Assembly: GCF_020535245.1 (NCBI RefSeq)
Contig: NZ_CP084911.1
Coordinates: 659,001 to 723,000, forward strand
DNA length: 64,000 bases
From: Asticcacaulis sp. AND118
GTDB lineage: Bacteria; Pseudomonadota; Alphaproteobacteria; Caulobacterales; Caulobacteraceae
Reading direction: 5' to 3'
Part shown: positions 42,486-50,011 of the stretch, piece after piece
Layout: every line of letters starts with the position of its first letter
How positions within the stretch are numbered: the stretch's first letter is position 1
Translations under genes and position numbers: made by a program
Notes under the pieces: model-generated
Databases searched by the model: none
What the model was told of the DNA's origin: nothing
What the model saw: only the letters and a program-made list of their open reading frames with translations

Positions 42486-44762
42486 ATGACCGCTTTAACG
42501 CCTTCACGCCGGTTCTTCCTCAAGGGCGCCGTGGCCACGGCCGCCTTTGTGCCGGTCGTTGCGCCCGGCCTCGCCAAAGCCGTTGTCGCCCCCGATCCCT
42601 TCATCGAAAAGCTGATCGCCTCGCTGTCGCTCGAAGAAAAGGCCGGTCAGCTCAGCCTCTATGCCGACCTGACGCGTCCGGATTTCGGCAATGTCAATCC
42701 CGCCGCCGTCGCCCAGACCAAGGACGAGGTGAAGGCGCGCATCCGTCGCGGTGAGATCACCGGCCTGTTCAACGGCATCGGCGTCGCCGGGGCGCGCGAA
42801 CTGCAAAAGGTGGCTGTCGAAGAGTCGCCGCATAAGATCCCGCTGATCTTCGCCGCCGACATCATCCACGGCCTGCGCACCACCTTCCCGGTGCCGCTGG
42901 GCGAGGCGGCGTCGTGGGACGCCGATCTGGCCTACCGCACGGCGCGCGCCGCCGCGATCGAAGCCACCGCCGTGGGCCTGCACTGGACCTTCGCGCCGAT
43001 GGTGGATATCGCCCGCGATCAGCGCTGGGGCCGCGTCGTCGAAGGGGCGGGCGAAGACACCTATCTCGGCAACGTCCTGGCTGTCGCCCGCGTCAAGGGC
43101 TTTCAGGGCAATGACCTGAAGGACGGGCGCAACATGCTGGCCTGCCTCAAGCACTTTGCCGCCTATGGCGCGGTGCAGGGCGGCATGGAATACGCCACGG
43201 TCGACATCCCCGAAACCACCCTTTGGGAGACGCATCTGCCGCCGTTCAAGGCCGGTCTGGACGCCGGCTGCCTGTCGGTCATGTCGAGCTTCAACGATAT
43301 TTCAGGTGTGCCGGCGACGGCCAACCGCCACCTTTTGACCGGCATATTGCGCGAGCAGTGGGGGTTCACCGGTCTGGTCGTGTCCGACTACACGTCGGAA
43401 GAGGAACTTATCCTGCACGGCTATGCCGCCGATGGCCGCGACGCCACCAAGAAGGCGCTGATGGCCGGTTGCGATATGTCCATGCAATCAGGACTTTATT
43501 TCAAACACCTGCCGTCGCTCGTCAGGGATGGCGAGGTGCCGCAAACCGTGCTGGATGAGGCCGTGCGCCGCGTGCTGCGCGTCAAGAAGGCGCTGGGCCT
43601 GTTCGATAATCCCTACCGTTCGATGGATATCAAGCGCGAAAAGGCCGACGTCCGCACCAAGGAGATCGTCGCCCTGTCGCGCGAAGCGGGGCGCAAATCC
43701 ATCGTCCTGCTGCGGAACGAGGGTAACCTTCTGCCGTTGCCGAAAAGCGGCAAAAAGATCGCGCTGGTGGGGCCGCTGGGCGCCGACCGCCACAACCTGC
43801 CCGGCCCGTGGTCGGTCTTCCCGGATCGCGCCAAGGGCGTGACCATCGAGGAAGGCCTGCGCGCGGTGGTGAAGGACCCGGCGGCGCTCACCGTCGTCAA
43901 GGGCGTGGATTTCGAAGCGGCCATCCCCGGCGGCATCGAACAGGCCGTCGCCGCCGCGAAGGCCGCGGACATCGTCGTGCTGGCCATGGGTGAAGCGGAA
44001 AACATGTCCGGCGAAGCGCAGGCGCGCACGGACATCTCGCTGCCTGCGCCGCAACTGGCGCTGATCGAGGCGGTCAAGGCGACCGGCAAACCCACCGTGC
44101 TTCTGCTGCGTCACGGGCGGGCGCTGGCGCTGACCGGGGCGGCGCGCGAGGCCGACGCCATCCTCGCCACCTGGTTCCTCGGTTCGGAAACCGGCAACGC
44201 CATCGCCGATATTCTCTTCGGCGATCATGCGCCGTCGGCTCGCCTGCCGGTCAGCTTCCCGCAGGCTTCGGGACAGCAACCCTTCTACTACAACCACCGC
44301 ATCACCGGTCGTCCGCAGACCGACCCCAAGGTGGCCGAGTACAAGGCGCGCTACCGCGAGGTTACCAACGAAGCCCTCTATCCGTTCGGTCACGGCCTGA
44401 CCTATTCAACGATTGATTACAGCGCGACGCAGGTCAGCGCGGCGGAACTCGGTTGGGACGCCAGCCTGACCGTCAGCGCCGAAATCGCCAATACGGGCCA
44501 GCGCGACGCCGAAGAGGTGGTGCAACTGTACATCCACGACAAGGTGGCCAGCCTTGTTCAGCCGATCCGTCAACTCAAGGGCTTCAAGCGGGTCAGCCTG
44601 AAGGCGGGGGAACGCAAACGGGTGGAATTTACCCTCAGCCGCGCCGATCTGGCCTTCGTTCACCCTGATCTGAGACCGGCAGCGGAACCGGGTGCGTTCA
44701 ACGTGTGGATCGCGCCTTCGGCTGTCGGCGGCACGCCCGCAGGGTTCGTGCTGAAAGCCTAG
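42486..44762 (+). CDS. TAT-exported GH3 beta-glucosidase
   Basis: 758 residues from ATG 42486, with AAGGA 7 bases before it; an upstream frame from 42450 overlaps the previous gene and lacks a good site. A twin-arginine signal (SRRFFLKGAVATAAF) is followed by the GH3 TIM-barrel domain with KHFAAYGA and nucleophile Asp301 in LVVSDYTSEEE. The second alpha/beta domain (SIVLLRNEGNLLPL) and the FnIII-like C-terminal domain (GQRDAEEVVQLYIHD) complete the fold, as in BglX-type enzymes. It releases glucose from beta-linked oligosaccharides in the periplasm; sophorose-type substrates are plausible given the GH144-like gene. The stop abuts the next ATG. Confidence 0.92.
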   Translation: MTALTPSRRFFLKGAVATAAFVPVVAPGLAKAVVAPDPFIEKLIASLSLEEKAGQLSLYADLTRPDFGNVNPAAVAQTKDEVKARIRRGEITGLFNGIGVAGARELQKVAVEESPHKIPLIFAADIIHGLRTTFPVPLGEAASWDADLAYRTARAAAIEATAVGLHWTFAPMVDIARDQRWGRVVEGAGEDTYLGNVLAVARVKGFQGNDLKDGRNMLACLKHFAAYGAVQGGMEYATVDIPETTLWETHLPPFKAGLDAGCLSVMSSFNDISGVPATANRHLLTGILREQWGFTGLVVSDYTSEEELILHGYAADGRDATKKALMAGCDMSMQSGLYFKHLPSLVRDGEVPQTVLDEAVRRVLRVKKALGLFDNPYRSMDIKREKADVRTKEIVALSREAGRKSIVLLRNEGNLLPLPKSGKKIALVGPLGADRHNLPGPWSVFPDRAKGVTIEEGLRAVVKDPAALTVVKGVDFEAAIPGGIEQAVAAAKAADIVVLAMGEAENMSGEAQARTDISLPAPQLALIEAVKATGKPTVLLLRHGRALALTGAAREADAILATWFLGSETGNAIADILFGDHAPSARLPVSFPQASGQQPFYYNHRITGRPQTDPKVAEYKARYREVTNEALYPFGHGLTYSTIDYSATQVSAAELGWDASLTVSAEIANTGQRDAEEVVQLYIHDKVASLVQPIRQLKGFKRVSLKAGERKRVEFTLSRADLAFVHPDLRPAAEPGAFNVWIAPSAVGGTPAGFVLKA

Positions 44763-46046
44763 ATGAGAAGCAGAAACGAGATAGGTCTGGGCGGCGCGGC
44801 GGTCTACGGACTGGGGGATTTCGCCTGTAATCTCTACTGGCAAAGCCTGAGCCTGTTCCTGCTCTTCTACTATACCGAAGTCGTCGGCCTGCCGCCGGCG
44901 ACGGCGGGCCTGATCTACCTGATCGCCTCGGTATGGGACGGGATTATCGACCCGCTGATCGGGGCGGCAGCCGACAAGACCCGCACGCGGTTCGGCGTCT
45001 ATCGTCCCTACCTGTTGTTCGGCGGGCCGTTGCTGGGACTGAGCTTTTGCCTGCTCTATTATCGCCCACCTCTGGAAGGCGTGGCTCTGACGGCGTTTCT
45101 GCTGGGATCGCACCTCGTCTTCCGCACCTTCTATGCGCTGGTCAATGTGCCCTATGCCGCCCTGTCTGGGCGCATCACCAGCGATCCCGACCGCCGGGCG
45201 CAGTTATCGGGCTTTCGCATGTTCTTCGGCGCACTGGCGGCGGTTCTGGTGTCGCTGATCACCCCGGCGGCGGGGCAGGGCGGCTATTTCCTGACGGCTG
45301 CGGGGTTTGCCGTGATGGCGACCTTGCTGTTTCCTTTGGTTTTTATGGCTACGCGAGAACCCCCGACCGCCGCCAATGCGCCTCCGCCGGCGCTCAGCAC
45401 CCTGATCGGCAGCCTGTTGCGTAATCGCGCCTTCTGGCGGCTCAATCTGGGGGCGCTGGCCTTTGCCGTTTCCGGCACCATCCTCACCAAGTCGGTGCTC
45501 TACCATTTTAAATATGTGCTGAATGACGACCGGGCCGGTGCGGTGGCGCTGGCGGCCATGGGCATGGCGGGACTGATCACCATACCGGCCTGGACGCTGT
45601 TGTCGCGGCGTATCGGGCGTCGGGGCGTTTGGATCGCCGCCAGCGGCGTCGGCCTTGCCGGACTAATGGGGCTGAGCTGGTTACCCGCCGGGCCGTGGGT
45701 GACGACCGCCTTGCTGATCGTGGTCAATACCGGCTTCCTCGGCCTGTTTTTCGCCTTCTGGTCGCTGCTGCCCGATACGGTGGACTATGGCGAACAGACG
45801 ACGCAGGTCCGCGCCGACGGCTTTGTCTTCGGGGTGGCGGGCATGATCTCGAAAATCGCCATGGGCGTAGGAGCGGGTCTGTTCGGCTGGGGGTTGGGAC
45901 AGACCGGTTATCAGCCGAACGTGGCGCAGTCGGTCGAGACCCTTTCCGGCATGAAACTGCTGATGCTCATGCCCGCGGCGCTAGGCTTGGGCCTGTGCGT
46001 CGCCCTGATGCTGTGGGACGGGTTTGCGCGCGCCCCGCGCCCCTGA
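44763..46046 (+). CDS. GPH-family sugar:cation symporter (MelB-like MFS)
   Basis: 427 residues with about twelve membrane helices. The opening GAAVYGLGDFACNLYWQSLSLFLLFYYTEVVGL and the loop SVWDGIIDPLIGAAADKTRTRFGVYRPYLL are typical of the glycoside-pentoside-hexuronide:cation symporters. The Asp residues in WDGIIDPLIG correspond to the cation-sugar site of MelB. It would carry the mono- or disaccharide made in the periplasm into the cytoplasm. Its ATG follows directly after the GH3 stop, so it is the last gene of the coupled cluster. A tandem repeat array starts with the base after its stop. Confidence 0.9.
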   Translation: MRSRNEIGLGGAAVYGLGDFACNLYWQSLSLFLLFYYTEVVGLPPATAGLIYLIASVWDGIIDPLIGAAADKTRTRFGVYRPYLLFGGPLLGLSFCLLYYRPPLEGVALTAFLLGSHLVFRTFYALVNVPYAALSGRITSDPDRRAQLSGFRMFFGALAAVLVSLITPAAGQGGYFLTAAGFAVMATLLFPLVFMATREPPTAANAPPPALSTLIGSLLRNRAFWRLNLGALAFAVSGTILTKSVLYHFKYVLNDDRAGAVALAAMGMAGLITIPAWTLLSRRIGRRGVWIAASGVGLAGLMGLSWLPAGPWVTTALLIVVNTGFLGLFFAFWSLLPDTVDYGEQTTQVRADGFVFGVAGMISKIAMGVGAGLFGWGLGQTGYQPNVAQSVETLSGMKLLMLMPAALGLGLCVALMLWDGFARAPRP

Positions 46047-46116
46047 GTCACTTGGTACGGGTCACTTGGTACGGGTCACTTGGGTCCGGGTCCCTTTGGT
46101 CCGGGTCATCTGGTCC
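46047..46116. repeat. short tandem repeat array between convergent genes
   Basis: Five imperfect units. GTCACTTGGTACGG occurs twice (46047-46060, 46061-46074), then GTCACTTGGGTCCGG (46075-46089), GTCCCTTTGGTCCGG (46090-46104) and a partial GTCATCTGGTCC (46105-46116). The array fills the space between the symporter stop and the convergent anti-sigma stop, and the last unit contains that stop codon. Copies of 14 and 15 bases alternate. The arrangement suggests slippage expansion of the 3' end of the anti-sigma gene. Confidence 0.88.
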
Positions 46117-46822
46117 AGCCGCTGTCGCGGGCCTTGCGCTCAGCCTCGGCATCGAACACGTCCCCGGACAGGCGGGCATCCACCGCCTGAAGGATCAGCG
46201 ACGAGCCCGCCTGACGGAATTCGCCCTGTGCCCCTTTTCCGGTCAGGGCTTCGATGCGCCAATTCCCGTTCTGGCGACAGGCCAGCCCTTCATTGCCGCC
46301 CGTCGTAAACGTCCGGCAGATCGCACCGCTCTGGTCGGCGAAGGTCAGACCGATGGTCGTCTTGCCGGTATCGCTGGCCAGTTGATGCGACAGGCTGCGC
46401 GCCAGTTCGCCCTGCGCGACAATCGCGCCGTCTTCGGTGCGGAAATCGCCCTCGCGGGCCGGAAAGAACAGGGTCAGCCCGATGCCGGCCACGAAACAGG
46501 CCGCCAGGGCCGCGATTTGCAGATGCAGCGACTTGGCCGGGGCGGTTTTGGGTGCGGGCCGGGGCGTAAAGGCCCGCACATTGTCGCGGGCTTCGGCAGT
46601 CGGTGCGGGCGGCAACAGCGCACGCAGGTTCTCCGGCACGGCTTCGTCGACGATAGGGCCGAACGCAGCGCCCAGCCGCGCCTTCAGGCCCCAGTGCGCG
46701 TCGATGCGCGCCGCCAGTGCGGGGTCGGCGGCGGCGCGGACTTCAAAGGCGGCGCGGGCGGCCTCGTCCAGTTCACCGTCCACATAGGCGATCAGGGTTT
46801 CGTCGTCGGTAAGCGCGCTCAT
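46106..46822 (-). CDS. anti-sigma factor, single-pass membrane protein
   Basis: 238 residues. The N-terminus (DDETLIAYVDGELDEAARAAFEVRAAADPALAARIDAH) is the usual anti-sigma domain of FecR/RskA-like proteins without a zinc ligand set. One membrane helix (about 101-121, LQIAALAACFVAGIGLTLFF) precedes a periplasmic domain containing two Cys residues (AICRTF and GLACRQ) that could form a disulphide switch. Its ATG overlaps the sigma gene stop (ATGA). It would sequester the sigma factor and respond to an envelope or redox signal. Its last codons run into the tandem repeat array. A divergent protease gene lies on the other side of the sigma gene. Confidence 0.85.
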   Translation of the reverse strand: MSALTDDETLIAYVDGELDEAARAAFEVRAAADPALAARIDAHWGLKARLGAAFGPIVDEAVPENLRALLPPAPTAEARDNVRAFTPRPAPKTAPAKSLHLQIAALAACFVAGIGLTLFFPAREGDFRTEDGAIVAQGELARSLSHQLASDTGKTTIGLTFADQSGAICRTFTTGGNEGLACRQNGNWRIEALTGKGAQGEFRQAGSSLILQAVDARLSGDVFDAEAERKARDSGWTR

Positions 46823-47313
46823 GGCCGCCCTCCCAGTATTTCAAGCAGGGCCTCGCGGCCACGCGTCAGACGGCTCGACAGCGTGCCTAGGGGCACATCC
46901 AGCACCGCGGAGGCTTCGGCATAGGACAGGCCTTCGACGCAGATCAGCGCGATGGCCAGCCTCTGGTCTTCGGGCAGGGTAAGCATGGCGCATTCGACCT
47001 CCTTCAGTTCCTGCCGCGCCTCGATAGCTGCGGCGTCTTCCCCCGGCGCGTCGGCGCCGTCGTCGGGCGTCAGCACGGTATCGCGCCGACGCCGGTGCCG
47101 GACCTCGTCGATCCAGGCGTTCTTCAGCACCCGGAACAGCCAGCTATCGAGCCGTGTGCCCTCCTGATACTGATCAAGATGGCGCAGGGCACGTTCCACC
47201 CCGACCTGTACGAGGTCGTCGGCATCGGCTAGATTGCCGGTGAGCGAACGCGCGAAGCGCCGCAGGCGCGGCAGCAGCGCGACAATGCCGGCACGGGTGC
47301 GGTTTGGGTCGAT
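46819..47313 (-). CDS. ECF sigma factor, apparent AUC start codon
   Basis: 164 residues. Region 2 reads IVALLPRLRRFARSLTGNLADADDLVQVGVERAL and TRLDSWLFRVLKNAWIDEVRHRRR. Region 4 reads MLTLPEDQRLAIALICVEGLSYAEASAVLDVPLGTLSSRLTRGREAL. The only ATG, GTG or TTG near the front is a GTG at 47199, but starting there would delete the first half of region 2. The frame upstream contains ATC at 47313-47311, with AGGAGG exactly five bases before it. Starting there gives (M)DPNRTRAGIVALLPRL and the usual ECF length. No canonical start occurs in the following 40 codons upstream. So AUC initiation is the best reading, unless the base is wrong. It overlaps the anti-sigma gene by four bases. Confidence 0.8.
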   Translation of the reverse strand: MDPNRTRAGIVALLPRLRRFARSLTGNLADADDLVQVGVERALRHLDQYQEGTRLDSWLFRVLKNAWIDEVRHRRRRDTVLTPDDGADAPGEDAAAIEARQELKEVECAMLTLPEDQRLAIALICVEGLSYAEASAVLDVPLGTLSSRLTRGREALLEILGGRP

Positions 47314-47437
47314 GGCGGCCTCCTGACGGGTGCCTCGATAGGGATAACGAACGCGAAGCGGATTTTCTTCGTAGCGCGATAAAAAAAATGCAGCAAGTTG
47401 CCACCTTTCGTCGTTGCGCAGGTGTGGAGGAATGGAA
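47314..47437. promoter_or_regulatory. divergent promoter region of sigma factor and protease
   Basis: 124 bases between the two divergent genes. On the plus strand CGAAC (47348-47352) and CGTA (47370-47373) are separated by 17 bases, which resembles an ECF-type promoter (GGAAC-like -35, CGT-containing -10). It could let the sigma factor drive the protease gene. The eight-A run at 47381-47388 lies in the same gap. The match is loose. Confidence 0.3.
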
Positions 47438-48709
47438 ATGCCCCTTAAACACCTGTTTTTCGTTCTGGCGCTGATCAGTGTGGCGAGCGCCGGCCACGCC
47501 CAGATCGGTTTTCCGAGGCCTGACCTTCCGGCGGTGCGTGACCTGCCCGGTCGGGTGGGCGGCCAGATAGGAGATTTGACGGAGGATATGACGGGTCGCG
47601 CCGAAGCCCTCGTCGCCGACCGGCTCGATCAGGTGCGCGGCCTTGTGCGGGCGCATCCGGATGTGCTGGAGCGCACGCCGCAGGGCGATCTGGCCGTGCG
47701 CGGTGAAATTGTCGCCTGGGCGCCGTCGCCTGAGGTCGTTGCCTCAGCCGAGTCGCAGGGCTTCACCGTGCTGCGCCGGACGCGGATGGACGATCTCGAT
47801 GCCGAGGTGGTGGTGCTGTCGCCCCCCAAGGGGCAGTCGGCGCGCGCGGCCTTGAAGGCGTTGCAGAAGATCGATCCGCAGGGCGTCTATGATTACAACC
47901 ACATTTATCTTGGTTCGGGGGGCGCAAGCGGCGACAGTGACGGCCCCATACGCGGTGCGGGTGGCGGGCGTGTCGGCCTGATCGACAGCGGCGTCGATGC
48001 GGGTCATCCGGTGTTTCGCGGCGTTGTCATCGTTCAGAAGGGCTTTGGCGGCGGCGCGGCGCCCGATGCCCACGGCACGGCCACGGCGGCGCTGATGATG
48101 GCGCGCGGCGATGGCAGCGGTCAGTCGGCCACGGGCGCGGCGCTCTATGTCGCCGACGTTTATGCCGGCCGGCCGACGGGGGGCTCGACCGAGGCGATCA
48201 TCGGCGCGCTAAGCTGGTTATCCCGGGAAAAGGTCGCGGTGATCAATATCAGTCTGGTGGGGCCGTCGAACGGGCCGCTGAAAGCCGCCACCGCCGCCAT
48301 GGTCCGGCGCGGGCATTTGCTGGTGGCGGCCGTCGGTAATGACGGTCCGGCAGCCAAGCCGCTTTACCCGGCGGCCTTCGATGGCGTGATCGGCGTGACC
48401 GGGGTCGATGCCCGGCGCAAGGTGCTGATCGAAGCGGGGCGCGGTCCGCAGGTCGATTTTGCCGCGCCGGGGGCCGACATCGTCTCGGCGGGGGTGGGGG
48501 GTAAGCGTGTGGGGGTGCGGGGCACCTCCTACGCTGCGCCCTTGGTGGCCGGGAAGCTGTCGCGGCGGATGAGCGTCCCGGATACGGCGGCGGCGGCGCG
48601 CGCGGTGGCCGAGTTAACGGCGCAGGCGCAGGATCTGGGGCGCGCCGGACGTGATCCGGTTTACGGCGCAGGCTTGGTTGAAGGAGATATTTTTAATAAA
48701 AAACAATAG
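47438..48709 (+). CDS. secreted subtilisin-like (S8) serine protease
   Basis: 423 residues from ATG 47438, which is correctly spaced from GGAGG; the ATG at 47432 is too close to it. A signal peptide (LKHLFFVLALISVASAGHAQ) is followed by a pro-region of about 130 residues with an inhibitor-I9-like part (VVASAESQGFTVLRRTRMDDLDAEVVVLSPP). The S8 triad is complete: Asp183 in LIDSGVD, His212 in DAHGTATA and Ser364 in GTSYAAPLVA, with the oxyanion Asn in AAVGNDGP. It is divergent from the ECF sigma/anti-sigma pair and may be a target or effector of that stress system, working in the periplasm or outside. Confidence 0.9.
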   Translation: MPLKHLFFVLALISVASAGHAQIGFPRPDLPAVRDLPGRVGGQIGDLTEDMTGRAEALVADRLDQVRGLVRAHPDVLERTPQGDLAVRGEIVAWAPSPEVVASAESQGFTVLRRTRMDDLDAEVVVLSPPKGQSARAALKALQKIDPQGVYDYNHIYLGSGGASGDSDGPIRGAGGGRVGLIDSGVDAGHPVFRGVVIVQKGFGGGAAPDAHGTATAALMMARGDGSGQSATGAALYVADVYAGRPTGGSTEAIIGALSWLSREKVAVINISLVGPSNGPLKAATAAMVRRGHLLVAAVGNDGPAAKPLYPAAFDGVIGVTGVDARRKVLIEAGRGPQVDFAAPGADIVSAGVGGKRVGVRGTSYAAPLVAGKLSRRMSVPDTAAAARAVAELTAQAQDLGRAGRDPVYGAGLVEGDIFNKKQ

Positions 48710-48821
48710 ATTATAAAATTTTTGAATTTTCCTGCCGACGACGGGAGAAAAATCCGCGAGCCATCGTTGTTCCCTGTGAGGCCGCAAAACGGCCAGTTCA
48801 AAACGCACAGGAGATTAGACA

Positions 48822-49865
48822 ATGACCTTCAAGACCCTTTTCGTTACGACCGCCATGGTGTCGCTGATCGCGTCGGGCGCCAATGCCCAGTTGCTGGGTG
48901 GCGGCGGCGGCGGTCTAGGTGGCGGCCTGACCGGCGGCGCAGGCCAGTCCGGTGGCATGATCGGCGGTACGTTGGGCGGTTCGGGCAACGGCAGCCTCGG
49001 TAGCGGCCTGGGAGGCGATCTCGGCAGCCGTGATGCGCTGGGTTCCGTCGACCGCGCCGCCCAGCGGGCGCAACGCGAAGCCGACCGTGCCCAAAGACAA
49101 GCTCAGAAGCAGGCCGAACGCGCTGAACGTGAAGCGCAGAAGCAGGCGCGCCGTGCCCAGGATAACAGCCGGGCCAATGGCGATGCCGCCGGTAGCCTGA
49201 GCGGTCAGGTTTCGCGTGCCGGCAATTCCGCCTCCGGTGCCCTGAACGGCGCGGGCAACGGTTCGATCGGCCGCGACGGTCTCAGCGCGGCGGGCGCTGG
49301 TGATGCCGCAGGTTCATCAACCGTTGATGGCGCTGCGTTACGCGACCGCGCCACCAACCTGACGGGCGCGGCCCGTGATCGTACGGCCTCAGCCAGCAGT
49401 GGCTTGCGCGACAAGGCCGGCGATGCGGCGGGCAATACCGTCTCGCAGACCCGCAATGCGGCTCAGACCGTTGCGCAACGTGACATGACCGGTTCGGCGA
49501 CGGGCGCGGCCAGCGGCAGCGGTTCGGCTCAGGGCAATCTGCTCGGTAATTCGCTGAGCGGTAGCGGGAATGGCAGCGCGACGGGTGATGCCGCTATCGA
49601 TACGGCGGGCGCGACCGGCAAGGTGCGCAACACCGCTCAGGCGGCAGGCCGGAAGGCCCGCGACGCCAGTGCGACCGCCCGTAACATGGCCAGCAACACC
49701 GCCGGTTCGGCCCGCGACAAGATCGGGCAGGCGCGCGGTCAGGTGGGCACGGTCGATGCCGATGCTTCGGGCTCCGGCAATGGTCAGGCCAGCGCCAGCA
49801 AGGACGGCGTCTCGGCCAGCGGTAACGCTTCGGGCAATGCCAAGGTGTCGCGTAACCCGAACTAA
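48822..49865 (+). CDS. secreted low-complexity Gly/Ala/Ser/Asn-rich protein
   Basis: 347 residues with a signal peptide (LFVTTAMVSLIASGANAQ) and AGGAGA 6 bases before the ATG. The mature protein has a Gly-rich start (about 24-70) and an Arg/Gln/Ala coiled-coil block (RAAQRAQREADRAQRQAQKQ and on, about 78-112). A long region follows that is rich in Ala, Gly, Ser and Asn with recurring GSGNG, AAG and RD motifs and almost no bulky hydrophobics. I recognise no domain; it is probably disordered or fibrous and extracellular. It follows the protease gene by 112 bases on the same strand, so it could be a substrate or co-expressed matrix protein. Function unknown. Confidence 0.7.
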   Translation: MTFKTLFVTTAMVSLIASGANAQLLGGGGGGLGGGLTGGAGQSGGMIGGTLGGSGNGSLGSGLGGDLGSRDALGSVDRAAQRAQREADRAQRQAQKQAERAEREAQKQARRAQDNSRANGDAAGSLSGQVSRAGNSASGALNGAGNGSIGRDGLSAAGAGDAAGSSTVDGAALRDRATNLTGAARDRTASASSGLRDKAGDAAGNTVSQTRNAAQTVAQRDMTGSATGAASGSGSAQGNLLGNSLSGSGNGSATGDAAIDTAGATGKVRNTAQAAGRKARDASATARNMASNTAGSARDKIGQARGQVGTVDADASGSGNGQASASKDGVSASGNASGNAKVSRNPN

Positions 49866-49890
49866 AACCAGAAATCACGCATCCGGCGTG

Positions 49891-49918
49891 CAGGGCTTAC
49901 GCTTCGGCGGAGGCCCTG
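49891..49918. terminator. UUCG-capped hairpin between convergent genes
   Basis: CAGGGC and GCCCTG close a stem with an inner CGC-TTCG-GCG tetraloop; a T-rich run follows within 20 bases. It lies just after the low-complexity gene and 94 bases before the end of the convergent hybrid kinase gene. It is a plausible terminator, though the middle of the stem is mismatched. Confidence 0.5.
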
Positions 49919-50011
49919 TGCGTTTGCGATTTAATCCTTTGTTTGTCGCGCCTTTACGCCCCAAACGTAGTTCGGCGCAGCCAAAACCGTTGCACACTTT
50001 TCGGAAGGTGC

